Source: Geodermatophilus marinus (lineage in GTDB: Bacteria > Actinomycetota > Actinomycetes > Mycobacteriales > Geodermatophilaceae). From it: a stretch of 64,000 nt of DNA. Positions within the stretch are counted from its first letter, which is position 1; every line of letters starts with the position of its first letter. The DNA lies in assembly GCF_003428645.1 (NCBI RefSeq), contig NZ_QVQH01000005.1, positions 62,001 to 126,000 of the forward strand, written 5' to 3'. Positions 50,127 through 58,418 of this stretch are shown one piece after another. The position numbers and the translations under genes were made by a program. The notes under the pieces are model-generated. The model made no database searches. It had not been told where the DNA came from and saw nothing but the letters and a program-made list of their open reading frames with translations.

Positions 50127-51344
50127 TCAGAGCGGACGGCGACCGACCCGCAGCTGCAGCGCGGCGCGGCGCCTCGTCACCGCACCTCCGCCGGGGACGG
50201 GGCCCAGCTCGTCGAGCATGCGGTCCACCGTCGTGAGGAGCGCGGAGTTCAGCTCCCACAGCCCCGCCCGGCTCCGCGGGTCCTCGAGGAGCAGGTCCCG
50301 CACCAGGGCGCGGTCGCTGCCCAGCGCGGCCAGCGAGCCGGCGAGCAGCCCGGCCCGGTCGTCCTCCGGACCCCGCGCCGGCTCGGTGAGCAGCCGGCCG
50401 AAGGCGTCGACCACGTCCCCCATGCGCTCGAGCAGGGCCGCGGTGCTCGACCGGACCGTGTCGGCGTAGGCGGCGTCGGCGGCGACGCCGGTCCGCTCCC
50501 GCGTGGCGTCGTCGATGGCGCGGAACAGCGTGCGCAGCGAGACCGAGGTGTACTCCAGCGCGTCGAGCCCGGCTCGCATGCCGTCGGGCACCCACGGCGC
50601 CCGCAGCGCCCGCAGGTTGAGCCGGCGGCTCTCCTCGGCGTCGGCGAGCGCGCGGTCCAGCCGGGGGACGTGCCGGTTGAGCCGGCGGGCGTCCTGCAGC
50701 CAGCGGGACGACTGCTCCACCCCCACCGCGCCCGCGCGCAGCTCCGCCGCCGCCCCGTGCAGCAGCCCGGCGATCTCCGCGGCGAAGTGGCCGACCGACC
50801 GGGTCGCGTACCGGGTCTGCACCGCGGGCGGGACGGCGGCGTTGACGGCGATGCCCACGGCCGCCCCGACCAGCGTCTCGAGGACGCGGTCGGCGCCGAC
50901 GGTCCCCGCCGTCGAGGCGCCCACGCCCAGCACCAGCATCGCGCTGATCGGCACCTCCACCAGGTGCGGCCCCAGGCGCAGCAGCTGGCCGACGAGGATC
51001 GACGCCGCGACGAGCGCCGCGAGGCTCCACCAGGTCAGGCCCACGACCGCGACGAACAGGACGGCGAGGGCCACGCCGGAGACGACGCTCAGCACCCGCT
51101 GGACGCCGTTGACCACGGTGCCGGTGAGCGTGGCCTGGACGACCAGCAGCGCGGTGAGCGCGGCGATCAGCGGGGGCGGGTCCGCCAGCCCCAGGGCCCG
51201 CGCGACGAGGTAGGCCGCGACCGTCGCGGCCGTCAGCCGCAGCGCACGGGAGGCCGCCGAGCGGCCGCGCCGGCGGAGCAGCGCCACGATTCCGGCGGGA
51301 CCGGGTCCCCCGGGTGCCGGCCGGCTCCGGGGTCCCGCGGTCAC
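50127..51344 (-). CDS. FUSC-family (aromatic acid exporter-like) membrane protein
   Basis: A 405-residue protein with about six hydrophobic helices in the first 180 residues (LRLTAATVAAYLVARALG, PPLIAALTALLVVQATL, VLSVVSGVALAVLFVAVVG, VPISAMLVLGVGASTAGT and neighbours), then a soluble helical domain rich in Arg and Glu (about 190-380). This is half of the usual FUSC/ArAE layout and matches the shorter actinobacterial exporter-like group. GTG at 51344. The cargo is unknown. The stretch between it and the tautomerase (50036-50110) is a C-rich, partly repeated sequence. Confidence 0.82.
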   Translation of the reverse strand: MTAGPRSRPAPGGPGPAGIVALLRRRGRSAASRALRLTAATVAAYLVARALGLADPPPLIAALTALLVVQATLTGTVVNGVQRVLSVVSGVALAVLFVAVVGLTWWSLAALVAASILVGQLLRLGPHLVEVPISAMLVLGVGASTAGTVGADRVLETLVGAAVGIAVNAAVPPAVQTRYATRSVGHFAAEIAGLLHGAAAELRAGAVGVEQSSRWLQDARRLNRHVPRLDRALADAEESRRLNLRALRAPWVPDGMRAGLDALEYTSVSLRTLFRAIDDATRERTGVAADAAYADTVRSSTAALLERMGDVVDAFGRLLTEPARGPEDDRAGLLAGSLAALGSDRALVRDLLLEDPRSRAGLWELNSALLTTVDRMLDELGPVPGGGAVTRRRAALQLRVGRRPL

Positions 51345-51558
51345 GTCCCCATCGTCCCCGGTCCCCGGCGCCGGTGGTGCCCGAACCGCCGACGGCTCCC
51401 CCGGGCGGGGGTGTGCTCGCCCACAGCGGCCGCGGTGCGGCGGGTGCCGATCCGCCGTCGGGCGCCCTGACCCGCGCGATCACCCGCCCCGCTCCCTCCA
51501 CCCCCGTCCCCTCCCCGCACCCGGGGCCGCACCGGCCCCCCTCCCGAGAAGAGGCGCC

Positions 51559-53022
51559 ATGTCGGCGATCCACCACCCCCCCGGCGGGACCCCCGCCGGG
51601 ACCGGAGGCCCCCCGGGCCACAACCGGTTCCTCGTCAAGCTCACCGTCATCTCCACGCTCGGCGGCCTGCTGTTCGGCTACGACACCGGGGTCATCTCCG
51701 GCGCCCTGCTCTACATGGGCGAGGACCTGGACCTGACACCGCTCAGCGAGGCGGTCGTGGTCAGCTCGCTGCTCTTCCCCGGCGCCGCCTTCGGCGCACT
51801 CCTCGGCGGCCGGCTGGCCGACGCGCTGGGCCGGCGCGGTGCCCTGTTCGTCTGCGCCGTCCTCTTCCTCTTCGGGGCCCTGATCACGGCGGTCGCCCCG
51901 AACGTCCCGATCATGGTGGCCGGCCGCGTCCTGCTCGGCTTCGGCGTCGGCGCCGCGGCGGCGGTCGTCCCGCTGTACCTCGCCGAGATGGCGCCGGTGT
52001 CCAAGCGCGGCCGCATGGTGACGATCAACGAGCTGATGATCGTGACCGGGCAGTTCCTCGCCTTCACGACCAACGCCGTCCTCGACGCGGTCATCGACGA
52101 CCCGAACGTCTGGCGCTGGATGCTCGGCGTCGCCACCATCCCGGCGATCGCCCTCTTCGTCGGCCTGTTCGTCCTGCCGGACTCGCCGCGCTGGTACGCC
52201 GTCCGCGACCGGCTCGACGACACCCGGCGGGTCCTGGAGCTCAGCCGGCCCGCGGCCGAGGCCGCCGAGGAGTACGACGTCGTCGCCGAGCACGCCCGGC
52301 GCGACCTCGCCGAGGACAAGGGCCGGGCGCTGCAGGACCTGCGGGCCTACCCGTGGATGCGCCGGGTCCTCTGGATCGGCTGCGGGCTGGCCACGGTCCA
52401 GCAGGCCACCGGCATCAACACCGTCAACTACTACGCGCCGACGATCCTGGAGGACACCGGCCTCGGCGCCAGCGCCAGCCTGGTCCTCACCATCACCGTC
52501 GGCGTCATCGCGATCATCGGCACGATCATCGGGATCATCCTGCTCGGGTTCGTCAACCGGCGGCCGCTCATCATCACCGGCTTCGTCGGGGTGGCGGCCG
52601 GGCACGCGATCCTCGCGCTGTGCTTCCTGCTGGCCGAGTCCGACCTCCGCAGCTACCTGATCCTCGCCGCCATGCTGCTCGTCGTCTTCTTCGTGCAGAC
52701 GTTCATCGGGACGCTGGTGTGGCTGCTGCTGTCGGAGATCTTCCCCATGACCATCCGCGGGTTCGCCATGGGCATCGCGGTGTTCGTCCTCTGGACGGTC
52801 AACGCCGCCATCTCCTTCGCCTTCCCGCCGCTGGTCGCCGCGCTGGGCGCGACGCTGACGTTCGGCCTGTTCGCGCTCGTCAACACCGGCTCGATCGTCT
52901 TCGTCACCAAGTTCGCGCCGGAGACCCGCGGCCGGACCCTCGAGGAGCTCGAGGACAACTTCCGGACGCACGACGCCGGGCACTTCGTCCACGAGGCCCC
53001 GGCCGGGGTCCGCGGGGGCTGA
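51559..53022 (+). CDS. MFS sugar transporter, sugar-porter family (likely inositol uptake)
   Basis: A 487-residue 12-helix transporter. Sugar-porter signatures are present: GGLLFGYDTGVISGALLYM in helix 1, GGRLADALGRRGAL after helix 2, VPLYLAEMAPVSKRG after helix 4, PDSPRWY after helix 6, QQATGINTVNYYAPTI in helix 7, and PETRGRTLEELE at the C-terminus. This is the IolT-type layout (proton symport of inositol or a hexose). ATG at 51559 after GAGAAGAGG. Position near the inositol operon supports inositol, but no operator motif copy was found in its upstream 214 bases. Confidence 0.9.
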   Translation: MSAIHHPPGGTPAGTGGPPGHNRFLVKLTVISTLGGLLFGYDTGVISGALLYMGEDLDLTPLSEAVVVSSLLFPGAAFGALLGGRLADALGRRGALFVCAVLFLFGALITAVAPNVPIMVAGRVLLGFGVGAAAAVVPLYLAEMAPVSKRGRMVTINELMIVTGQFLAFTTNAVLDAVIDDPNVWRWMLGVATIPAIALFVGLFVLPDSPRWYAVRDRLDDTRRVLELSRPAAEAAEEYDVVAEHARRDLAEDKGRALQDLRAYPWMRRVLWIGCGLATVQQATGINTVNYYAPTILEDTGLGASASLVLTITVGVIAIIGTIIGIILLGFVNRRPLIITGFVGVAAGHAILALCFLLAESDLRSYLILAAMLLVVFFVQTFIGTLVWLLLSEIFPMTIRGFAMGIAVFVLWTVNAAISFAFPPLVAALGATLTFGLFALVNTGSIVFVTKFAPETRGRTLEELEDNFRTHDAGHFVHEAPAGVRGG

Positions 53023-53038
53023 CCCCGCCGCTCCACCC

Positions 53039-53078
53039 GCGCCCGCCGCCCCGGGGTCCGTCCCGGGGCGGCGGGCGC
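53039..53078. terminator. strong bidirectional hairpin
   Basis: A perfect 17-bp stem (GCGCCCGCCGCCCCGGG pairs with CCCGGGGCGGCGGGCGC) with a 6-base loop, 17 bases after the transporter stop and 28 bases before the convergent zinc-ribbon gene's stop. This is the most stable simple hairpin noticed in the window. Confidence 0.75.
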
Positions 53079-53106
53079 AGGCGTGCCCGGGGCGGCGGCA
53101 GCGCGG

Positions 53107-53277
53107 TCAGGCCGGCAGCAGGGGCCGGCCGCAGCCGGCGCAGCGGGTGGGGGGATCGCGGTCCGCGACCCGGCCGCAGTCCGGGCAGACCCGCGCCAGC
53201 CAGCAGGCCGGGTCGCCGCCCGCCTCGTCCCCGGCGTCGTCCCGCGGATCGCCGGGTACCCGGTCCTCGCCCGTCAC
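53107..53277 (-). CDS. small zinc-ribbon protein, 56 residues
   Basis: A short frame read from GTG at 53277. The N-terminal half is acidic (GEDRVPGDPRDDAGDEAGGD); the C-terminal half is a zinc-ribbon with two Cys pairs, CPDCGR and CAGCGRPLLPA. Short zinc-ribbon proteins of this kind are common in actinobacteria and of unknown role. The start is uncertain: only a weak CGGGG lies ahead of it. It is divergent from the PTS gene. Confidence 0.5.
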   Translation of the reverse strand: MTGEDRVPGDPRDDAGDEAGGDPACWLARVCPDCGRVADRDPPTRCAGCGRPLLPA

Positions 53278-53326
53278 CCCCCGAGTGTGCGGCCCCGCGC
53301 GCCCCGGTCGCCCGTGCGCGCCCGAC

Positions 53327-53407
53327 TGTGTTGCCTCCATCTGTGTTGATGTGGGTTTCGTTGGGAAGGTGTTGACACGCCGCTCGTCGTGCGTGACCCT
53401 GGTCACC
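53327..53407 (+). promoter_or_regulatory. promoter/operator region of the hexitol PTS genes
   Basis: Direct repeats TGTGTTG (53327-53333, 53342-53348) and a related GGTGTTG just upstream of TTGACA (53372-53377). Then comes CGTGA-CCCTGG-TCACC (53392-53407), a palindrome fitting the CRP-type TGTGA-N6-TCACA at its eight core positions. TGACCC within it may be the -10. The repeats may be sites for a DeoR/MtlR-type regulator. The region ends 85 bases before the EIICB start. Confidence 0.45.
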
Positions 53408-53491
53408 GCCAACCGAGCTGGGAACGCCGCCCACCTCCACGGGGGACGGCCGTCACGGGGTGGTACCCGTCTGCCATCGAGAGGGAAGCCA

Positions 53492-55051
53492 GTGAGCACG
53501 TCGACAGCAGCACCCGCGGGGGCCTCCGGCGCCCGGGTCGCAGTCCAGAAGTTCGGCACGTTCCTGTCCGGGATGATCATGCCGAACATCGCCGCCTTCA
53601 TCGCCTGGGGCTTCATCACGGCCTTCTTCATCGAGACCGGGTGGACCCCCATCGGTGGGCTCGGTGGCTTCGGGACGAACGACGCCGGGGACCCGAACAC
53701 CGGCCTGGTCGGCCCGATGATCATCTACATGCTTCCGCTGCTGATCGCCTCGCAGGGTGGCCGGATGGTCTACGGCGTCCGCGGCTCCGTGGTCGCCGTG
53801 GTGGCCACGATGGGCGTCATCGTCAGCACCTCCCAGCCGATGTTCCTGGGCGCGCTGATCATGGCCCCGCTGGCCGCCTGGGTGATGAAGCAGGTCGACG
53901 GGCTGTGGGACGGCAAGATCAAGCCCGGCTTCGAGATGCTGGTGAACAACTTCTCCGCCGGTATCGTCTCCGCCGCGCTCGCCGTCGTCGGCTTCTTCAC
54001 CTTCGGCCCGGCCGTCGAGGGGATCTCCACCGCGCTCGGCAACGGCGTCGACTGGCTGGTCGAGAACGGCGTGCTGCCGCTGGCCAGCATCATCATCGAG
54101 CCGGCCAAGGTGCTGTTCCTCAACAACGCCATCAACCACGGCGTGCTGACCCCGCTCGGCGTGCAGCAGTCCGCCGAGACCGGCCAGTCGATCCTGTTCC
54201 TGCTCGAGGCCAACCCCGGCCCGGGCATGGGCGTGCTGCTGGCCTACATGTTCTTCGGCACCGGCATGGCGCGCAGCACCGCCCCGGCCGCGGCGATCAT
54301 CCACTTCTTCGGCGGCATCCACGAGATCTACTTCCCGTACGTGCTGATGAAGCCGATCCTGCTGCTGGGCACCATCGCCGGCGGCATGGTGGGCATCGGC
54401 ACCCTGGTGGTCTTCGACGCCGGCCTGCGCGCCCCGGCCGCCCCCGGCTCGATCATCGCCGTCCTCGCCCAGACCCCGGGCGGCAGTTTCGCGGGCGTGA
54501 TCCTGTCGGTGGTCCTGTCCTGCCTGACGTCCTTCGTCATCTGCTCGCTGCTGCTGCGGCTCAGCCGCAACAGGGGCGGGGACCTCTCCGAGGCGACCGC
54601 CTCGATGGAGGCCATGAAGGGCAAGAAGAGCTCCGTCGCCGGCACCCTCACCGCCTCCGAGGAGGCCGTCGAGGACCAGTACGAGGCGGCCGGCTGGGCC
54701 CACGGGGACGCCGCGGCGGCCGCCGCCGGCGAGCAGCGGGGGCCGGTCCACCGCATCGTGTTCGCCTGCGACGCGGGCATGGGCTCCAGCGCCATGGGCG
54801 CCTCGGTCCTCCGCAACAAGATCAAGAAGGCCGGGTTCTCGGACGTCGAGGTCACCAACATCGCCATCGCCAACCTGCAGGACGACGTCGACCTCATCGT
54901 CACGCACAAGGACCTCACGCCCCGCGCGCGGGGCATGTCGCCCTCGGCCCAGCACGTCTCGGTCGACAACTTCATGAACAGCCCGCAGTACGACGCGATC
55001 GTGGACCAGCTGCGGACCACGAACACGCAGGGCGCCTCGTCGTCCAGCTGA
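53492..55051 (+). CDS. mtlA: PTS mannitol-type transporter subunit IICB
   Basis: A 519-residue membrane permease and phosphotransfer protein. The EIIC part (about residues 10-370) has the MtlA start (VQKFGTFLSGMIMPNIAAFI), FLNNAINHGVLTPLG and FFGGIHEIYFPYVLM with the Glu-Ile-x-Phe-Pro motif. A linker rich in Ala and Glu (about 380-415) follows. The EIIB part (about 417-519) has the phosphorylated Cys426 in VFACDAGMGSSAMG. GTG after GAGAGGGAAG. EIIA is a separate gene downstream. It phosphorylates the incoming hexitol; mannitol is the best guess. Confidence 0.93.
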   Translation: MSTSTAAPAGASGARVAVQKFGTFLSGMIMPNIAAFIAWGFITAFFIETGWTPIGGLGGFGTNDAGDPNTGLVGPMIIYMLPLLIASQGGRMVYGVRGSVVAVVATMGVIVSTSQPMFLGALIMAPLAAWVMKQVDGLWDGKIKPGFEMLVNNFSAGIVSAALAVVGFFTFGPAVEGISTALGNGVDWLVENGVLPLASIIIEPAKVLFLNNAINHGVLTPLGVQQSAETGQSILFLLEANPGPGMGVLLAYMFFGTGMARSTAPAAAIIHFFGGIHEIYFPYVLMKPILLLGTIAGGMVGIGTLVVFDAGLRAPAAPGSIIAVLAQTPGGSFAGVILSVVLSCLTSFVICSLLLRLSRNRGGDLSEATASMEAMKGKKSSVAGTLTASEEAVEDQYEAAGWAHGDAAAAAAGEQRGPVHRIVFACDAGMGSSAMGASVLRNKIKKAGFSDVEVTNIAIANLQDDVDLIVTHKDLTPRARGMSPSAQHVSVDNFMNSPQYDAIVDQLRTTNTQGASSSS

Positions 55052-55114
55052 GGGCCGTCCCGCTCGAGGCCGTCCCGCTGAGGGCCGCCGCGGCCTGATC
55101 CGAGTTGCCCCGGG

Positions 55115-55154
55115 AACGGCCGGCCGGGAGCGTCGAGCTCACCGGCCGGCCGTT
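55115..55154. repeat. hairpin in the mtlA-mtlF spacer
   Basis: A 13-bp perfect inverted repeat (AACGGCCGGCCGG / CCGGCCGGCCGTT) around a 14-base loop between EIICB and EIIA. It ends 27 bases before the EIIA ATG. It may protect or set the ratio of the two messages, or act as a partial terminator. Confidence 0.6.
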
Positions 55155-55181
55155 ACCCCGAGCAGTGAGGTGCACGAGACG

Positions 55182-55619
55182 ATGAGCGAGATCCTGACGC
55201 CCGCCCAGGTCAAGGTCCCCGGCAGCGCCCGGACCAAGGACGACGCGATCCGGGAGGCCGGGCAGATCCTGGTCGACGCCGGCGCGGTCGACCCCGCCTA
55301 CGTGGACGCCATGTTCGAGCGGGAGCGGTCGGTGTCGACCTACATGGGCAACTACCTGGCCATCCCGCACGGCACCAACGAGGCCAAGGAGTCCATCCAC
55401 CGCTCGGCCCTGTCGGTGGTCCGCTACGACCAGCCCATCGACTGGGACGGCAACGAGGTCCGCTTCGCCGTCGGCGTCGCCGGCGTCGAGGGCGGTCACC
55501 TGGAGATCCTGGGGAAGATGGCGGTCGTCTTCTCCGACACCGACGAGGTCGACCGGCTCCTGGCCGCGGGCTCGGCCGAGGAGGTCCACCAGCTGCTCCA
55601 CTCGGTCAACGAGGACTGA
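55182..55619 (+). CDS. mtlF: PTS mannitol-type EIIA component
   Basis: A 145-residue EIIA of the mannitol/fructose class, which passes phosphate from HPr to EIIB. The active His63 is in LAIPHGTNEAK, and the start SEILTPAQVKVPGSARTKDD is typical. The ATG at 55182 is preferred; GTG at 55170 would add four residues. No HPr or enzyme I gene is in the window, so these must be elsewhere. Confidence 0.92.
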   Translation: MSEILTPAQVKVPGSARTKDDAIREAGQILVDAGAVDPAYVDAMFERERSVSTYMGNYLAIPHGTNEAKESIHRSALSVVRYDQPIDWDGNEVRFAVGVAGVEGGHLEILGKMAVVFSDTDEVDRLLAAGSAEEVHQLLHSVNED

Positions 55620-55690
55620 CCCCACCCACGACGTCCCGGGGCGCGCGCCGCACGGCGAGCCCGCGACCCGGCGGAGGAGGAACACCACAG

Positions 55691-56731
55691 ATGAAGGCCG
55701 TGCGCTTCTACGCACCGGGGGACGTCCGGATCGAGGACGTGGCCGAGCCCGTCTGCGGGCCGGACGAGGTCAAGCTGCGGGTCCGCAACTGCTCGACCTG
55801 CGGCACCGACGTCAAGATCCGCAACAACGGGCACCAGAACATCGACCCACCGCGGACCATGGGCCACGAGATCGCCGGCGAGGTGGTGCAGGTCGGCGAG
55901 GACGTCAGCGGCTGGTCGGTCGGCGACCGCGCGCAGGTGATCGCCGCCGTGCCCTGCGGCGAGTGCTACGAGTGCCGCCGCGGCTGGATGGCGGTCTGCG
56001 AGAACCAGACCTCCGTCGGCTACCAGTACGAGGGCGGCTTCGCCGAGTACCTGGTCGTGCCCCGCGAGGTGCTCAAGGTCGACGGCCTCAACCGGATCCC
56101 CGAGAACATCGGCTACGACGAGGCCTCGGTCGCCGAGCCGTTCGCCTGCGCGATCAACGCCCAGGAGCTGGTGCACGTCGGGGAGGGCGACACGGTCGTC
56201 GTCTTCGGGGCCGGGCCGATCGGCTGCATCCACATCCGGCTGGCGCGGGCCAACGGCGCCGAGCGGGTCTTCCTCATCGACGTCAACGCCGAGCGGCTGG
56301 CGATGTCGGCCAAGGCGGTCGGGCCCGACGAGGTCATCAACGGCAGCGAGGTCGACGTCGTCGAGCGGGTCAAGGAGCTCACCGGCGGGCGCGGGGCCGA
56401 CGTCGTCATCACCGCGACGGCGGCGAACGTGGCGCAGGAGCAGGCGATCCGGATGGCGGCGCGCCGCGGGCGGATCTCCTTCTTCGGCGGGCTGCCCAAG
56501 ACCAACCCCTTCATCCAGTGCGACTCCAACCTGGTGCACTACCGGGAGCTGATGATCATGGGGGCCAACGGGTCGGCGCCGTCGCACAACAAGCGCGCGC
56601 TGGAGTACATCGCCAGCGGCCAGGTGCCGGTGAAGGACCTCATCACCGCGCGGCTGCCGCTCGACCGGGCCCTGGAGGCCTTCGACGTCGTCGCCAGGGG
56701 CGAGGCGATCAAGGTCACCGTCGAACCCTGA
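55691..56731 (+). CDS. zinc-dependent polyol(-phosphate) dehydrogenase (MDR superfamily)
   Basis: A 346-residue medium-chain dehydrogenase. Catalytic zinc ligands are C37 in NCSTCGTD and H59-E60 in MGHEIAG; structural zinc ligands are C89, C92, C95 and C103 (PCGECYECRRGWMAVC). The NAD motif is VVVFGAGPIGCIHIRLA, followed by an Asp (LIDVNAERL) for NAD use. It resembles sorbitol, arabitol and galactitol-1-phosphate dehydrogenases. ATG after GGAGGAGG. It follows the EIIA gene and would oxidise the imported polyol phosphate, replacing the usual MtlD, which is not seen here. Confidence 0.85.
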   Translation: MKAVRFYAPGDVRIEDVAEPVCGPDEVKLRVRNCSTCGTDVKIRNNGHQNIDPPRTMGHEIAGEVVQVGEDVSGWSVGDRAQVIAAVPCGECYECRRGWMAVCENQTSVGYQYEGGFAEYLVVPREVLKVDGLNRIPENIGYDEASVAEPFACAINAQELVHVGEGDTVVVFGAGPIGCIHIRLARANGAERVFLIDVNAERLAMSAKAVGPDEVINGSEVDVVERVKELTGGRGADVVITATAANVAQEQAIRMAARRGRISFFGGLPKTNPFIQCDSNLVHYRELMIMGANGSAPSHNKRALEYIASGQVPVKDLITARLPLDRALEAFDVVARGEAIKVTVEP

Positions 56732-56768
56732 GGCCGACCCCGCCGCGCGGGCCGGGTCCGCCCGGCCC

Positions 56769-56842
56769 CGGCCCGCGCAGCGGGCTGCGCGTCCCGGCCC
56801 GCACAGCGGGCTGCGCGTCCCGGCCCGCACAGCGGGCTGCGC
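56769..56842. repeat. 26-bp tandem repeat, nearly three copies, each a hairpin
   Basis: Units at 56769-56794, 56795-56820 and 56821-56842 (last one cut) with core GCCCGC-RCA-GCGGGC, so each can form a 6-bp hairpin with a 3-base loop. Units 2 and 3 are identical over their shared length; unit 1 differs by one base. It lies between the dehydrogenase stop and the glcD start and may be a terminator-like or REP-like element. Confidence 0.8.
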
Positions 56843-56902
56843 CCCGTGCACCCGCGCCCTACTGTGTCGGGGAGCACACCCGGTGCAGGGGAGGGGCGAG
56901 GC

Positions 56903-58411
56903 GTGACGACGTACGCCGGCGAGTACCTCGACCTCCTCCCGGAGCCGCCGGCCGGCCGAGTCACGGCGGCCTTCCGCGCGGACGTCGCCCGGGCCGTGGG
57001 CCCCGGCGGCCTGATCACCGAGCCCGCCCAGCTGCGCACCTACGAGTGCGACGGGCTGACCGGGTACCGCGTCACCCCGGCGCTCGTGGTGCTGCCCGCG
57101 ACGACCGAGGAGGTCGCCGCCGTCGTCCGGCTCTGCGCCCGCGACGGCGTCCCGTTCGTCGCCCGCGGCGCCGGCACGGGGCTCTCCGGCGGCGCCCTGC
57201 CGGTCGCCGACGGCATCGTGATCGGCCTGGCCCGGATGCGCGCGGTCCTCTCCGTGGACGTCGACGACCAGCGCGCGGTCGTGCAGCCGGGGGTCACCAA
57301 CGCCGGCATCTCGGCCGCCGTCGCGCCGCACGACCTCTACTTCGCCCCCGACCCCTCCAGCCAGGTCGTGTGCACCATCGGCGGCAACGTGGCCGAGAAC
57401 TCCGGTGGCGCGCACTGCCTGAAGTACGGGTTCACCACCAACCACGTGCTCGCCCTGACCTTCGTCACCGCCGACGGCGACGTCGTGCAGCTCGGCGGGG
57501 ACGCGCCCGACCCCGTCGGCCCCGACCTGCGGGCGGTGGTGCTGGGGTCGGAGGGCACGCTCGGCGTGGTCACCGAGATCACCGTCCGGCTGCTGCGCCG
57601 CCCCGAGGCGGTGCGCACCCTCGTCGCCGACTTCGCCGACGCGGAGGACGCCGGCAACGCGGTCAGCGACATCGTCGCCGCCGGCATCGTCCCGGCGGCC
57701 GTGGAGATGCTCGACGAGCTCGCGATCGACGCCTGCGAGCGGGCGGTGCAGGCCGGCTACACCCCGGGCTGCCCCGCCGCCCTGGTCGTCGAGCTCGACG
57801 GGGTGGCCGCCGAGGTCGAGGACGAGTTCGAGCGGGTCCAGGAGATCTGCCGGCGGAACCGGACCACGCACGTCCGGATCGCCGCGGACCCCGAGGAGCG
57901 CGCCCGGGTCTGGAAGGGGCGCAAGGCGGCCTTCGCCGCCATGGGCCGGATCAGCCCCGACTACTTCGTCCAGGACGGCGTCATCCCCCGGACCCGGCTC
58001 GGCAGCACGCTGACCCGCATCCGGCAGATGTCGGAGCAGGCCGGCCTGCGGGTGGCCAACGTCTTCCACGCCGGGGACGGCAACCTGCACCCCCTGGTGC
58101 TCTACGACGGCGCCGTGCCGGGGGAGGCCGAGCGCGCCGAGCACCTGGCGACGGCGATCGTCGAGCTGTGCGTCGAGCAGGGCGGGTCGATCACCGGCGA
58201 GCACGGCGTCGGCAGCGACAAGGCCTGCTCCATGCCGAAGATGTTCGGCCCCGACGACCTCACCGTCATGGCCCGGGTCCGCGCCGCCTTCGACCCGCAG
58301 GGCATCTGCAACCCCGGCAAGGTGCTGCCGACCCCGCGGCTCTGCGGCGAGCGCCCCGGCCCCCACCGCCCGCACCCGCTGGAGGCGGCCGGCGTCATCG
58401 AGCGGCTGTGA
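56903..58411 (+). CDS. glcD: glycolate oxidase FAD subunit GlcD
   Basis: A 502-residue flavoprotein of the FAD-linked oxidase C family, the catalytic subunit oxidising glycolate (or D-lactate) to glyoxylate. The FAD domain (about residues 50-230) has FVARGAGTGLSGGALPVADG and TIGGNVAENSGGAHCLKYG. The C-terminal domain has VANVFHAGDGNLHPLVLYD and SITGEHGVGSDK. GTG after GGGGAGGGG. It opens an operon with glcE, glcF, malate synthase G and glcG; the context decides for glycolate over D-lactate. Confidence 0.93.
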   Translation: MTTYAGEYLDLLPEPPAGRVTAAFRADVARAVGPGGLITEPAQLRTYECDGLTGYRVTPALVVLPATTEEVAAVVRLCARDGVPFVARGAGTGLSGGALPVADGIVIGLARMRAVLSVDVDDQRAVVQPGVTNAGISAAVAPHDLYFAPDPSSQVVCTIGGNVAENSGGAHCLKYGFTTNHVLALTFVTADGDVVQLGGDAPDPVGPDLRAVVLGSEGTLGVVTEITVRLLRRPEAVRTLVADFADAEDAGNAVSDIVAAGIVPAAVEMLDELAIDACERAVQAGYTPGCPAALVVELDGVAAEVEDEFERVQEICRRNRTTHVRIAADPEERARVWKGRKAAFAAMGRISPDYFVQDGVIPRTRLGSTLTRIRQMSEQAGLRVANVFHAGDGNLHPLVLYDGAVPGEAERAEHLATAIVELCVEQGGSITGEHGVGSDKACSMPKMFGPDDLTVMARVRAAFDPQGICNPGKVLPTPRLCGERPGPHRPHPLEAAGVIERL

Positions 58412-58418
58412 GGCCGGC

